From assembly GCA_964019165.1 (NCBI GenBank), contig OZ025281.1:943001-1007000 (forward strand): DNA of 64,000 nucleotides. The letters are read 5' to 3'. A model generated the notes under the pieces. That model worked only from the letters and a program-made list of their open reading frames with translations. It searched no databases and was not told where the DNA came from. The translations under genes were made by a program, and so were the position numbers. Numbering within the stretch: position 1 is the first letter of the stretch; each line of letters begins with the position of its first letter. Positions 12,393 through 25,000 of this stretch are shown piece by piece. The stretch is from Mastigias papua (Eukaryota > Cnidaria > Scyphozoa > Rhizostomeae > Mastigiidae).

Positions 12393-15300
12393 TTACAACC
12401 GTTCCTTGATGCAGAGCTTGATTCCATTCTTTGGACTCATTGTAATGCCAAATCGGAGTTTTAGAGGAATCTAAGATCAAAAATAGACAAGCAACCTCGA
12501 TATCATTCAGTTGATGTGCTGATACAGGGGGTCAAACGAGCCAGTTATGACGTTGAAGTTATTAACGGCAAATTCTAGTTCTAGAAAAAACTATCTCACG
12601 CAAAAATTTATCACAAGATTTAATGCTATATAAGTCATCTTATCCAGGGAATTGCTGTTTTAGGCAAAATAATCAAACAGAAGTGGAGAAATGGGAACAA
12701 TGTAAACACAGCCCCTTACCTCGGTTTCACCTGATGGTTCAATCTTAAACCTTTTCACAACTTTAATGATGGCAAGTTTAGCTTCGACAGACGCAAAGCG
12801 AGCGCCAACGCAGTTCCGAGGTCCATATCCAAACGGCAAAAAATGATAGGGGTTTATCTTTGACTTCCTCTCACCACCGAATCTATGAAAGTATATCAAA
12901 TATGACGTCATGTTAATTTCCTTGATTCCAAAATTACACGGGCGATCGAGGCATATATATGGAAAAGCTGTCCAGATGATCAGAATCGATCCAAACGATT
13001 AAGACAAAGTTTTTAACATGAGCAACGTATAGTCGGAAAGCCAATAGCAATTTCAAAGGTGTTATTGATGACTTAAGTCGCTATTAATATTTCATTTCAC
13101 TTTAAAATAATATTTATATAGGTTCAAATAGGTTATATAAAAATATGTTTTTCAATCTGACCTGTTTAAACAAAAATAACACTACAACTATGAACAAAAG
13201 AAATTTACAGAGTAGATATGAAAATATAGAATAATTAATAACCGAGGTACCTTAAGGGATCAAATTTCTCCGGGTCTTCCCAAAACTGTTCGTTGTGATG
13301 AATGAAATAAATTGGAATTTGAAGTGAGATCCCTTTCGGGAATTTAAAACTGTCAATTGCATATTCATTCTGTATCACCCGAGCTGTTCTAAAAAGGAGA
13401 AAATTGGAATTGTAACATTTTCGAGCTTGAAGTTAATCAAATAAGACACTAGCAAAGTTTTGTTTGCTTAGGAATTACTTGTACAATGCGACCTGATATA
13501 AGGAAAAAGATACTATGAATTAGGTGGCATAAGTGAGAGCTTTCTTGCCACAGTCAACTTTCAAAGGTGTGAACTGGGTGGTATATAATGTGCATTAAAA
13601 TGGGGGGTGTGATCTACTTGCTAGATATGAGAGATTTTTTCTACAATGGTGGGTATGGGAGATGTGATATAGGCGATAGATCTGCGATATGAGATTTAGA
13701 TGGTAGCATTGAAGGGTATGATTTAAGTAGAAGACTCGAGATGTGATTTATTTATTTGATCTCAGAGATATGATGTCCATGGTATACCTGAGAGATGTGA
13801 TGTCTATGCTCGATCAGAGAGGTGTAATTAAACCCGAGAGATGTGATTTAGAGTGTAGACTTAAGAGATGTGATTTAAATGAACGATAATAGTGCAGATT
13901 TGAGTGGTAGATCTGAGAGATTAAATGTAAAAAGTAAGAGGTCGATCTAGAGATATGATTATGCTAGGGTGGATGCTATTTAGGTTGTAAATGAAATTCT
14001 ACCTACAACGTACTGGAGCGATTAGAAGCAAAAGTTTTCACACACCTCACACAATACTTGAAGTGTCAGTACACACATAAGTAGGTGATAAGAATCAGTA
14101 GGATTTTACAGAAATTATTTCACTTACTGATAAACTGGTGGATAAATTCGTAATGACTCATTCAAAACAGAATCAAGGTAGGCCAATTTCTGAATCTCAT
14201 CATACAACTCTCCATCCTGAAATTATGCAAAAATCGTGCATAAAAGGACTATGTACATGCTTATGCTAGTAAAAGGCTTATTCTAATACACAAATGTGAT
14301 AAATACTGATCATTGATCATAGATAAGATGTGTACAGAAATACTTCAGTGGTAGGATTGAAGGTCCAGTCTTCATTTCATCGGCTTATTTGTAGAAATCT
14401 ATCTTCTTTAAAAAGTAGATTTTCCCTTTAATAATGGGATACATATGCTTTGAATCGAAGTAATTATTACCTATTTGATAAGCCCAATAATTTATACAGC
14501 AACAAATAAATCAACCAATGCCCACTATGTCATCACTAAGATCAAATTTTCATCCAAAAGCACTGTGCCAAAAGTAAGTACCTCATTAAAGTTCTCCTTG
14601 ATCTCATCATACAATCTCTGCTGTACATCCTGATGTAAAGCCAACAAATAAAGCGTGTAAGCTAAAGCGTTGCTCGTTGTTTCGTATCCAGCCAGCAAAA
14701 ATGTAATGGATGATGCAAAGATCTCATCATCATCTAGTTTCGGTTTCCCATCTTTCTTATTTTCACTCAAGAGCAGCTGCAGAAAATCTGTTCTCTGGAA
14801 GAAACAATACATGTATACAAATAATAAGCTAGTACAGATAAAAAGAGGTACTAAATAAAAGTAAAGAAACAAATGTAAACTGAGATAATTGAAAAAGCAA
14901 AAATATATATAAATATAAACATAAAAACATGCTCATATTATTTTTGTTGTAACTCCATTTTATAAAATTCATAGTCCATGATTCGAACTTTTAACTCTAA
15001 AGAAATAAAAAGGTATGGAAAACTAACATACAATGATCGACAACAAAAACTGTAAACAATGAAATACATAAATAATATGAATTCAACAGCATGCTAAAAA
15101 TCAAAAGCTTAATACAAGCAATGGATTTCCAAAGAATTAGGAAAAGAAAGCTTAATTGGGCTTTATGCTACAAGAGATTACACCCCTTGTAGTTTCCATA
15201 AGATTGCATCTGTACCTCGGATGGCTTCCTTTTGCGTTCCTCTACAATTGGCCTCAGCAAATCAACAAAAAACGCTGGATCAGCAACCGTTCTTTGCTTT

Positions 15301-18300
15301 ATCCAAGATCGAACAAAGTGTGGCAATGGGAATATATCTTAAAGACAAACAGCGCTTTTAGAAAATGCAGAGATATTACAAGGCTTGGATCTACTGACGT
15401 AGATGATAACGCCTGATCTACTTCGATCGATTCTCACACAGAAAGATCATATAAATCAAGATGATTTTTCATGATCAACATTTTTCACACCAGAGAAGTT
15501 ATATTGATGTTACTATCTACCTCGCTGCATTCTCTAGTCAGGTCGACAGGATTTCGGATCTACAGACAGGAATGTTGATCATTTTACGAAAATGTAAATA
15601 AATTCATTTCTTTGCCGTCACCACCAAAGAGCATAGCAAAGCAAATATGTCATTCCATTCTGTCATTTTATTTAATATCTATACACGTAGAACCTTCCAG
15701 CATGATAAAAATAAATAGCTTAAGAGAAAAAAGGAAAACAAATAAAAATAAAATAATTAGCATATTACTTTAATTGCTGTTCCTCCCAATGGGTCATGTC
15801 ATGTCAAGTTCTAAAAAACTTTTCAACACAAGCGATCGACTCTTTTTCTCGAATGTTGTCAGGTATATCATTCCAGTTTTTCACACCAGAGAAGCAAAAA
15901 CTTATCTTTGCATACTTAAAAATCCTATCTTTTGGAATTTGCAGATCTCTATAATATATCGTTCCATACTCAGAAATCATTCGTCTTTCAACAAATTTGC
16001 GGCAAAGATTTCATTAGGGGCCGTCCAGAAAGTACGTACGCTCCGAGGGTTCGTGGGTGGGTAGAGCCAAAAGCATACTCACGAGTACAGGGTGGATGGG
16101 TTGGTTAAAGTCAAAGCGTGCTTACGATGCAATCACTTCAAAAAAGTCAGAACTTAATGTATGTTCTCTTCAGTTTGCGAAAAGCTGTTGCTAAAAATGG
16201 GCAAAATTTTTCAAGAAATATCGAGGAAACCTTCGTACAGAGATGGATGGGTGGGTATTCGCGCGTACAGGGTGGGTGGGTTGGTCAAAAATGTGATGAG
16301 TCTGAGCGTACGTACTGTATGGATGGCCTCTGATATAAATTAACCTATAATAAAGTATATAAATAAAAAAGAATGGAAAGATGACGAAGATATTCTTACC
16401 AACAAGAAATACAATAGGACTAATTTGAAACCAGCGGCATGCACGCTGTATCATTGTTTCACTTCCTCTGAGTTGGAAATCATTCTCCATCCCAAAAGCA
16501 ACCGACATGATTACTTCCATGGTTAAACGACCGAATGACCTTCAAAGCAGAAGAAAGGATAATAGGAATTTGCCGTGTCCGTGGATGGCGGGTGGGTGGA
16601 TGCCCGATGAGTGTATGAGTTTGCTTGTGGGTGAGTGCATTGGATAGAGGGGTAGGGAGTGACAGCGTAGTAAAAGAGAGACTTCATATAAGTATCACAC
16701 TTGAACAGCATGACAAAGGCCAACACAGGCCTAGCATACACAGCCAATATTAAAGATTAAACCAATGAGCATGTTAATCTTTAAATATACAGTAATAAGT
16801 CTTTATACAAAATAGATACAAAAGACAATACCCAAAAACATCCACTACTTCGTCATTCTTGGAAGTGTCAGCCAGGATCTGAACATAAGTGTCCACTGAT
16901 TTTTCAACAAATTGCAACATCTAAAAACGTACAGAGATTTAGAGAACACGTAAACCATATATAAACATAAAGCTCTCCACATCTAAAAACCTGGGGAAAA
17001 AACGAAGACAAAGATAATTTTCAAGTCATTTGATATCTCACTTCCAAGTAGTGGTGTAGAAGTAAACTGATAGCTGGGAAGGGGGGCCTATTTGTGCAAT
17101 TATTTTCATAAAAACAAAGAATATGACATACGTATTTATATTAGACAATAAGAATGTGGTCCAGTTAACAATGTGCATAATACTATACAATGTGTGAACT
17201 CTAGATTATAAAGTAGAATGATACCGCGGGCAATCGAAAAATTTGCTATTTTCTAATGATATTTGTGTTGCTCATATAGTTTTTCGCTTCCAAGATATCT
17301 TCCAAGGGCGTCTTCAATTTCCAGCTAAGTCAATGAGCCCCCAGGCTCTTCCTATTCCACACCACAGCTTCTAAGGAAGGGGCATGGAACATATGTCTGA
17401 AATACTCTCAAGCCTTTTGATAAAAGGGAGCTCCTTCATTCATGATAGAGCCTACAAATCTATCTCTGACCACAATTTCACGTGATAACTTAACTCAAAG
17501 CGTATTTAACATAATGAATAATGAAAATGAAGAAACAGGAATTCTCACTTGCTTTATCTTCCCTGATGAGAATGTTGGACTGACAACAGGTCGGACTTTT
17601 TTCCAAATGGGATAATCACCAATAAGCAAACCTTTATCCATTGGTTTCCTGTCAGTTCCCAGAAATGTCTGCAAAAGTGATTAAATAACTATCTCCATTT
17701 CATTTCAACAAAACACTCATGTTGATTAAATTCCTAACAAAAACACATTGATGAGCAATGGGAAAATGAACAATGTCTTTTACTTGGCATATGGAGAACT
17801 TCAAAAAACTAAGCATATATGTAGCAATTGTGTTCAGAGACAGCAGTCTTGCAGGCCTACAAATCTCCAGAGGTCAAAGGTTTGAACATTTATATAGCTA
17901 GCCAAAAACTATATGGACCTCTGGCAAACTCAATGAACAATATTTAAAGTAATAATCAAGAAAAGGAAAACAATGAGATTTAAAAAGTCTTGCATGGCTC
18001 TTACAGGTCTGTTGTGAAACTGCTGAAAATCTTTGACAAGCACTTTTTCCAAAATGTTTGGATCTGAGACAGCAACAACTGGGCGTCTTCCAATGTAAAA
18101 CCTATCAAAAGATTGATGCAGTAGAAGATGAGTTACTAACTTAATATGTGAATAACTTGCATTCTCCTTTCAAAATGGATGGTCTGGCATGAATGCTAAA
18201 GCACATGTTGATCATACCCTGCAAGCAGAATGGTACCAGTATCAACATAGATATGCATATAAGTAGCTGTATGTTCAATTTTGTTGGGATCTTTTCAATT

Positions 18301-21300
18301 ACTTGAATCATGTAGCTTCATCATTTTCCTGACAAAAATAGTACCCACTGCTCCTTACTTGGAATAAATACCATTCACAAGCCTTTCAATGAGTAAATTT
18401 AATGCGCGCTGCCAATAGCGTGCGTGGGGTTGTTTGTGCGCACTAAACAGTCAATTGTGAGAGCTTTCCTTGGTACTTGGATGTGTATCTTTGCTAAAGC
18501 TGGCACGAGCGAAATTCTGAGCGCGTGAACTAAGCTGGGTGCAGGCCTGCATGCTCGTGCATGATCGCATGAGTCTCATTGAATGGCCTGCATCCAGAAT
18601 CTGATAGCCTTGATTTCTAACAGAGATGAATACAGAGATCACTGGTATGCAGAAGGAATCTTGAGGGGGGGGGAGTGTAGAATACAAAGCTTAAAGATAG
18701 ATTTAAATGAGGCTCCATAATAACTGAGAAGATATGACTGTTATGACAACTTTTACCAGCAAGACAAAGGATTACTGATTGTTCTGGGAAAGTGGGGGTG
18801 TACACCCCATACCCCACACCTCACCCCCACTTTGGGATGCCCCTGAAAGGCTTTCTAAAATTGCTCTATAATGAAAAAATTCCTAATGTCAATCCAAAAA
18901 AGAAAGACTTGGAACTCAAACCAAACAAGTTGCTCTTAAGTTTTGACAACACTCTTCTCTGGCAAAAACAAACTCAAGGGGAAATTTTCACTATTTGTAA
19001 CTTTTGTCATCAAAACACAGATAATATCTCCCCTTCTATATGCATTATTCTTTGGTTTTGGCTGAAAATATCACAAAATGTTAACTCAGGGATTTGGACT
19101 CATTCTGTATTTGATTTTGAGTGGTTATATGCATAGGCATAGGAGGCGGGGTGCTGGGAGGGGTGCAGCCCCTTGTTAGGCAGGAATATATTCCATTCAG
19201 GCAATCTCTTCTGAAAGAGCAATAATTTATACCAAAAATAGGCATGTTTCAATACAGCTAGATAACAACTCCTTCATGCAATAGATGAGTGATTTGGGCA
19301 GACAGTTTGCAGCCCCCCTCAAGCTCCCCTACACCCATGGTTATATGCCAAATGGTACATAATCAATAATTGCAAAGTTTCCTTACCCATAAACTCCACC
19401 AAATTTACTCATGTACTTCTGATGAAATTCCACACTCCCCTGAAAAAATAAACTTGGTCTGATACAACAACACAAAAAACTTAAAGAGAGGTACATGAGT
19501 GTATTACCTAAAAAGGTAACAATTTGCAAACAAACCACTTGTGGAAGTGGGTATTCAGGAAAAACTCTTCTGAATATCCTTAGGACAAGGTAGCTCCAAA
19601 TATTTACCTGATGGTTAGGGTATCTATCACTTAACTTGTTTAATATGATCATGATATTGTATGGGGGGGGGGGGTCTTATTGATTTCAAAAGAATGGGAA
19701 GGAAAGTTAGACTTACCTTTTTAACATACTCAATAACATTTCCAAGGAAAGGCTTCACACTTGGATGAGGAATTCCACCTGACTTCAGCACGCTATATGG
19801 CCTAATTCCAAACCTAAATGACCAAAGAAATCGATTTATGACATAATCCAGATATCTACCTGATGAATATAGAGATACCAACTCAAGGTGTTTGAGACAG
19901 CCTTGTCATATATGTATTGTGCTGCTGATTGATGTACAATGAGTGTATGCACAAAACTAGTGGCACAGTGATTAACTGGCTGGGGGACAGGGAGCTACAG
20001 CAAACCAAACACAAACTCTTTCAGAAATTTGAGCCATTCCCTACTTGGTCAGAGTTTCTTACAGCACAATTACATTTATTGAGAGATAGTACTTATAGTA
20101 AAATGTTGGAAAATATTTGCCCTTAGCCTCAAAACAGGTTTCCCCTGTCCTAGTTGTGACCGCTATGAAGGGGGCAAAGCAATATTTTTATGGGGGCCTC
20201 TAGTGGACCAACTAAATACACAAGGATATAGAGGGTGCTAAAATGTGCACTAAAGTAAAGTTACTATAAAACTGTAAGGGGCTACTGTCCCCCCACCCTC
20301 TTGGCCCTGCCACTCATGACTACTGCATGGACTCCAGCCAATGTCAATACACAAATAGTTTCAGTTTATTTAAGAAAGGAACAGCTTCAATTGCACCCAA
20401 TCAAAGGGGGATGAGCATGAAAAAGGTTTGGAAAATGGGGAACTGTGGTGTATATTCGGGTGTAACATAGGTCAGATGTAAGTGATTATCTAAACAGGAT
20501 GCACCAGAAACAATTTTCCTTCTGACTTCCCCTGCCACTGCCCCATTTAACAGCATATCATATCCAAATTGACATCCCATCTTTGTTAAAGCAACATTCT
20601 ACATGAGAAAAACCTATTATCTTCTATTCATGTTCTTTGAAATATGTAAAAGTACAGAATTAACCAGTAATGAAATAGTAAGTGGCAATCAATTTAGAAG
20701 GCAATTGTGTTTTCCAAAATTTTCTTGACAAGTTTATCAGCTGACAGTTCATTTGAGGAATCTTTTGTGTCTAATGTACTTTGTACTTCATGAATGATCC
20801 ATAATATACTACATACATACATACATACATATGTACACACATATATCATATATTTGTTAAAGTAGATTAACTAAGGTCAGCAACAAAAAGTTTATGTGGA
20901 CCTGCTGAGCTACATATCCTGGTTTTTAATCTTTATTAGAGTTACAAATCTATCATATAAGTAGTATACTAAAGCAAGTCTAATCTAAATGAAAAGGGAA
21001 TAAAATATTTAAAAATATGTAAAATCTACCGATTTCGATGTGATTTGGGATGCCTCCTTTTTAAAATTAATTGATAATATGTGTTCCTTATAGTCCTTTA
21101 GTTTACTCTAACAAGCTCATATTATGTATTTTGCGAGTTTCAGTTCCATTATAACGGTCGCCTATATCTGGATGATGTCATGTCTTTCTTTGAGTTTAAC
21201 CTAGGTATTACGAGCGAATATGTTGTATTTCTGGGTTTAACTTTCACCTCCCTTCTATATAGGTACAAGAGGGCACATTGTGCATGGTCAAAACTTGGCT

Positions 21301-21644
21301 ATCTTATCCAACATACCGCCAAATACACCAATTTTCAGCGGCTCACATCAGCATTAAACCCGACCAACGGAACTGAGCCTCCAAAATCCGAGCAATTAGG
21401 GTTTGGGCACAAAAATACATTTTTCTAAACACAAGCCATTCAAAACAGTTTTAATTTAGAATTAACAAAGTAACCACTGCAAGCAAGATCAGGTTTCCGC
21501 AAGATACACATTCATCTTACCAATAGAAAATAGCAAAGATGCAAAAATTAGCCACAAGATTGTTGAAGGAACTCCATCAAGGCTGACTTTCTGTTGAAGT
21601 GAGTTGAGGAAGTAAACCGTTGCTTCTTTAAATCCGTCCTCCAT
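12393..21644 (-). CDS. Cytochrome P450, CYP3-like (13 exons, 522 aa)
   Basis: ER-membrane heme monooxygenase. Exons in transcript order: 21644-21521, 19859-19717, 19439-19387, 18101-18005, 17668-17549, 16920-16832, 16539-16400, 15337-15216, 14794-14582, 14216-14128, 13388-13251, 12882-12720, 12470-12393 (TAA). Every junction is GT-AG and phases close at 1569 nt. Seen: N-terminal hydrophobic anchor (LWLIFASLLFS, residues ~30-41); proline-rich GGIPHPSVKPFLGN; SPTFSSGKIKQM (C-helix region); I-helix AGYETTS at 331-337; K-helix ExxR (E387, R390); FDPLRF meander; heme loop FGYGPRNCVG with Cys467; C-terminus LCIKERL. Spacing and the IPHP, TFSSGKIK and FGITMSP motifs fit clan 3 (CYP3A/thromboxane-synthase-like). 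The substrate cannot be told from sequence. All landmark residues are intact, so it should be active. The intron-2 acceptor is the least certain junction: a later AG gives a phase clash. Confidence 0.93.
13540..13975. repeat. Degenerate tandem repeat around GAGATGTGATTTA
   Basis: Lies in a P450 intron (between exons 13388-13251 and 14216-14128). A motif close to GAGATGTGATTTA recurs about every 25-35 bp with substitutions and small indels. It looks like an old decayed minisatellite. No coding potential. Confidence 0.6.
15804..16015 (-). mobile_element. LINE reverse-transcriptase C-terminal fragment
   Basis: On the minus strand about 68 codons run to TGA 15806-15804 and include CFSGVKNWNDIPDNIR, followed by a Cys/Lys/Phe-rich end. 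This matches the WN-x-(I/L)P-x-x-I/L-R signature near the C-terminus of many non-LTR retrotransposon ORF2 proteins. Its upstream side stops exactly where the MITE at 16016 begins. A short copy of the same motif DNA (TTTTCACACCAGAGAAG) occurs again near 15482. It lies in a P450 intron. Confidence 0.65.
16016..16331. mobile_element. MITE with 28-bp imperfect terminal inverted repeats
   Basis: The left end AGGGGCCGTCCAGAAAGTAC and the reverse complement of the right end AGAGGCCATCCATACAGTAC share 24 of 28 positions, including GTACGTACGCTC. The interior (316 bp total) has GGGTGGGT-rich direct repeats and no transposase. No clear target duplication is visible, so the superfamily is not assigned. 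Confidence 0.7.
19133..19338. mobile_element. Small MITE with probable 8-10 bp target duplication
   Basis: The sequence GGTTATATGC occurs at 19123-19132 and again at 19339-19348. Between them lie G-rich and C-rich ends that are imperfect inverted repeats (GGAGGCGGGGTGCTGGGAGG against CTCAAGCTCCCCTACACCC). An 8-bp duplication and 206-bp size fit a hAT-type MITE. It lies in a P450 intron. Confidence 0.5.
20228..20312. repeat. Dispersed repeat, copy 1
   Basis: GCTAAAATGTGCACTAAAG followed by GGGGCTAC and CCTGCCACTCATGA. A diverged copy in the same orientation is at 46684-46759 (GCTAAAATGTGGACTAAAG, GGGGCTAC, TCTGCCACCCATGA). A shared interspersed element, family unknown. Confidence 0.55.
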
Positions 21645-22091
21645 TTTGACACCCTGCAATGGTGTCACTCGAATGCGTAGGTGGTCCTACGGAGGAGCTG
21701 CGGAATTTGAATGGTTATCTCCAGTCCTGAATAGGCGCCCCCCCCCAAAAAAAATTTATTTTCTCCTAATATTGTTAGAGTACTAGTTCTGTGCTTTATT
21801 TTGATTTCGTAATGTGTTCTTCATGTGTTCATATTGGTTCCGTTTTGTAATTTGTCCACATTTAGTGTTTACATCATGCCTCATCTTTGTCCCATTGTCC
21901 CATTCCATGTGAGTACCTATTGCGTTTTATCTATTCTTGGTGTATTCTCTCATTGCTTGCTGTCATCATTTTGTCTTGTGTAATACGTTGAATATAAATG
22001 TGGGTGTGCTGTGTGTCTGTAAGTTAAAGTCTTCGTGAGTTTGAGTACAGTCGTGTAAGTTTCCCTGAGTTAAAGTCGGTTCAGTTGAAGT
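21645..22091. promoter_or_regulatory. P450 upstream region, between start codon and satellite
   Basis: 447 bp between the P450 start codon (minus strand) and the 10-bp satellite. It has a C-run followed by an A-run at 21740-21757. It should contain the P450 promoter and 5' UTR, but I see no unambiguous TATA or initiator. Confidence 0.35.
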
Positions 22092-25000
22092 CACCTAGAG
22101 ATGCCTAAAGATGCTGAGAGATGCCTAACCACACCTAGAAATGCCTACGGATGCCTAAAGATGCCTAAGCACGCCTAAGAGCACCTAAGGATGCCTAAGA
22201 ACACCTAAGGATGCCTAAGGAAGCCTAAGGACACCTATGGACACCTAAGGACACCTAAGGGTGCATAAGGACGCCAAAGGGTTCCTAAGGGTGCCTAGGG
22301 GCGCCTAAGGGTACCTATGGGCGCCTAAGGATGCCTAAAGACACCAAAGGGTGCCTAAGGGTGCCTAAGGCTGCCAAGGGGCACCTAAGGGCACCTAAGG
22401 ACGCCTAAAGGCTCCTAGAGGTGCCTAAGGACACATAAGGTCACCTAGGGGTGCCTAAGAACACCTAAAGACACCTACAATAGCCTAAAGATGGTTAAGA
22501 CACTTAAGGGTGCCTATAGATGCCTAAGGGTGCCCAAGTTGCCTAAGAGCGCCTAAGGACACCTATGGGTGCCTAAAGACACCAAAGGGCTCCAACGGGT
22601 GCCTAAGGGTGCCAAAGACCACTTAAGGGTGCCTACGGACACCTAAGGGTGCCTAATAATGCCTAACGGCGCCTAAGAATGCCTAAGGGCACCTAAGGCT
22701 GCCTAAGGATGCCTAAGGATGCCTAAACATGCCTAAGAGTGCCTACGGGCACCTAAGGACACCTAAGGACGCCCAAGGGCACCTAAGGGTGCCTATAGAT
22801 GCCTACAAGTGCCTATGGGCACCTAATAACCCCTATGTGCGTCTAAGGGAGCCTAGGGGTGCCTAAGAACACTTAAGGGTGCCTACAGACACCTAAGGGT
22901 GCCTAATAATGCCTAAGAGCGCCTAAGAATGCCTAAGGGCACCTTAGGGTGCCTAAAGACGCCTAAGGATGCCTAAAAATGCCTAAGATTGCCTACGGGC
23001 ACCTAAGGACACCTAAAGACGCCCAAGGGCACCTAAGGGTGCCTATAGGCACCTACCAGTGCCTAAGGGCACCTAATAACCCCTAACAACACTTAAGGGT
23101 GCCTACGGACACCTAAGGGTACCTACTAATGCCTAAGGGCGCATAAGAATGCCTAAGGGCACCTAAACATGCCTAAGGAAGCCTAAGGATGCCTACACAT
23201 GCCTAAGGGCCTAAGGCCCTAAGTGCCTAAGGGCATCTAACAGTGCCTACAGGGGCCTAAGAGCGCCTAAGGGCGCCCAAGGGCGCCTGTGAGCGCCTGC
23301 AGTCGCCTAGTAGCACCTAAGAGTGCCTAAGGGCGCCTAAGAGCACCTAAGAGCATCTCAGGGCACCTAAGAGCACTTAAGGGCACCTAAGGGCTCCTAA
23401 GAGCACTAAAGGGCGCCTAAGAGCGCCTAAGGGCGCCTAAGAGCACCTTAGAGCGCCTTAGGGCACCTAAGAGCGCCTGAGAGCGCCTAAGGACACCTTA
23501 GGGGGCCCAAGGGTGCCTATAAGCACCTACGGGCGCCTAATAGCACCTAAGAGTGCCTAAGGGCGCCTACAAGCGCCTAAGAGCGTCTAAGGGCGCCTAT
23601 GAGCGCCTAAGGGCGCCTATGAGCGCCTAAGGGCGCCTACGAGCGTCTAAGGGTGCCTATGAGTGCCTAAGGGCGCCTAAGAGCGTCTAAGGGCGCCTAT
23701 GAGCGCCTAAGGGCGCCAAAGAGCGCCTAAGGGTGCCTACGGGCGCCTAAGAGCATCTGAGGGCACCTATGAGCGCCTAAGGGCACCTATGAGCGCCTAA
23801 GGGTGCCAAGGAGCATCTAATGGCACCTAAGGGTGCCTAAGGGCGTCTGAGAGCACCTAAGAGCGCCTAAGAGCACCTAAGGGTGCCTAAGGGTGCCTAG
23901 GAGCGCCTAAGAGTGTCTAAAGGCACCTAGGAGCGCCTAAGGGCACCAAAGAGCGCCTAAGGGCGCCTAAGTGCGCCTTTGAGCGCCTAAGGGCGCCAAG
24001 GAGCGCCTGTAGGCGCCTAAGGGCGCTTTAGAGCGCCTAAGGATGCTTAAGAGCGCCTAAGAGTGCCTAAGAGCGCCTATGAGCGCCTAAGGGCGCCAAC
24101 GAGTGCCTAAGGGTGCCTAAGGGCGCCTAAGAGCACCTAAGGGTGCCTAAGAGCGCCTAAGAGCATCTGAGGGCACCTATGAGTGCCTAAGGGCGCCTAA
24201 GAGTGCCTAAGAGCGTCTGAGGGCACCTATGAGCACCTAAAGGCGCCTATGAGCGCCTAAGGGCGCCTATGAGCGCCTAAGGATGGCTAAGTGTGCTTTA
24301 GAGCACCTAAGGACGCTTAAGAGCGCCTAAGAGTGCCTAAGGGTGCCTATGAGCGCCTAAGGGCGCCAAAGAGCGCCTAAGGGTGCCTAAGGGCGCCTAA
24401 GAGCACCTAAGGGTGCCTAAGAGCACCTAAGAGCGTCTGAGGGCGCCTATGAGTGCCTAAGGGCGCCTAAGAGTGCCTAAGAGCATCTGAGGGCACCTAT
24501 GAGCGCCTAAAGGCGCCTATGAGCGCCTAAGGGCGCCTATGAGCGCCTAAGGATGGCTAAGTGTGCTTTAGAGCGCCTAAGGACGCTTAAGAGCGCCTAA
24601 GAGTGCCTAAGGGCGCCTATGAGCGCCTAAGGGCGCCTAGGAGCGCCTATGAGCGCCTAATGGCGCCAAAGAGCGCCTAAGAGCGCCTAAGGGTGCCTAG
24701 GAGCGCCTAAGAGCATCTAAGGGCGCCTAAGAGCACCCAAAGGCGCCAAGGAGCACCTAAGGCCACCTAAGGGCACTTTAGAGCGCCTAAGGACGCTTAA
24801 GAGCGCCTAAGAGTGCCTAAGGGCGCCAAAGAGCGCCTAAGAGTGCCTAAGGGTGCCTAGGAGCGCCTAAGAGTGTCTAAGGGCGCCTAAGAGCGCCTAA
24901 GGGCGCCAAAGAGCGCCTAAGGGCGCCTAACTGCGCTTTAGAGCGCCTAAGGATGCTTAAGAGCGCCTAAGAGTGCCTAAGGGCGCCTATGAGCGCCTAA

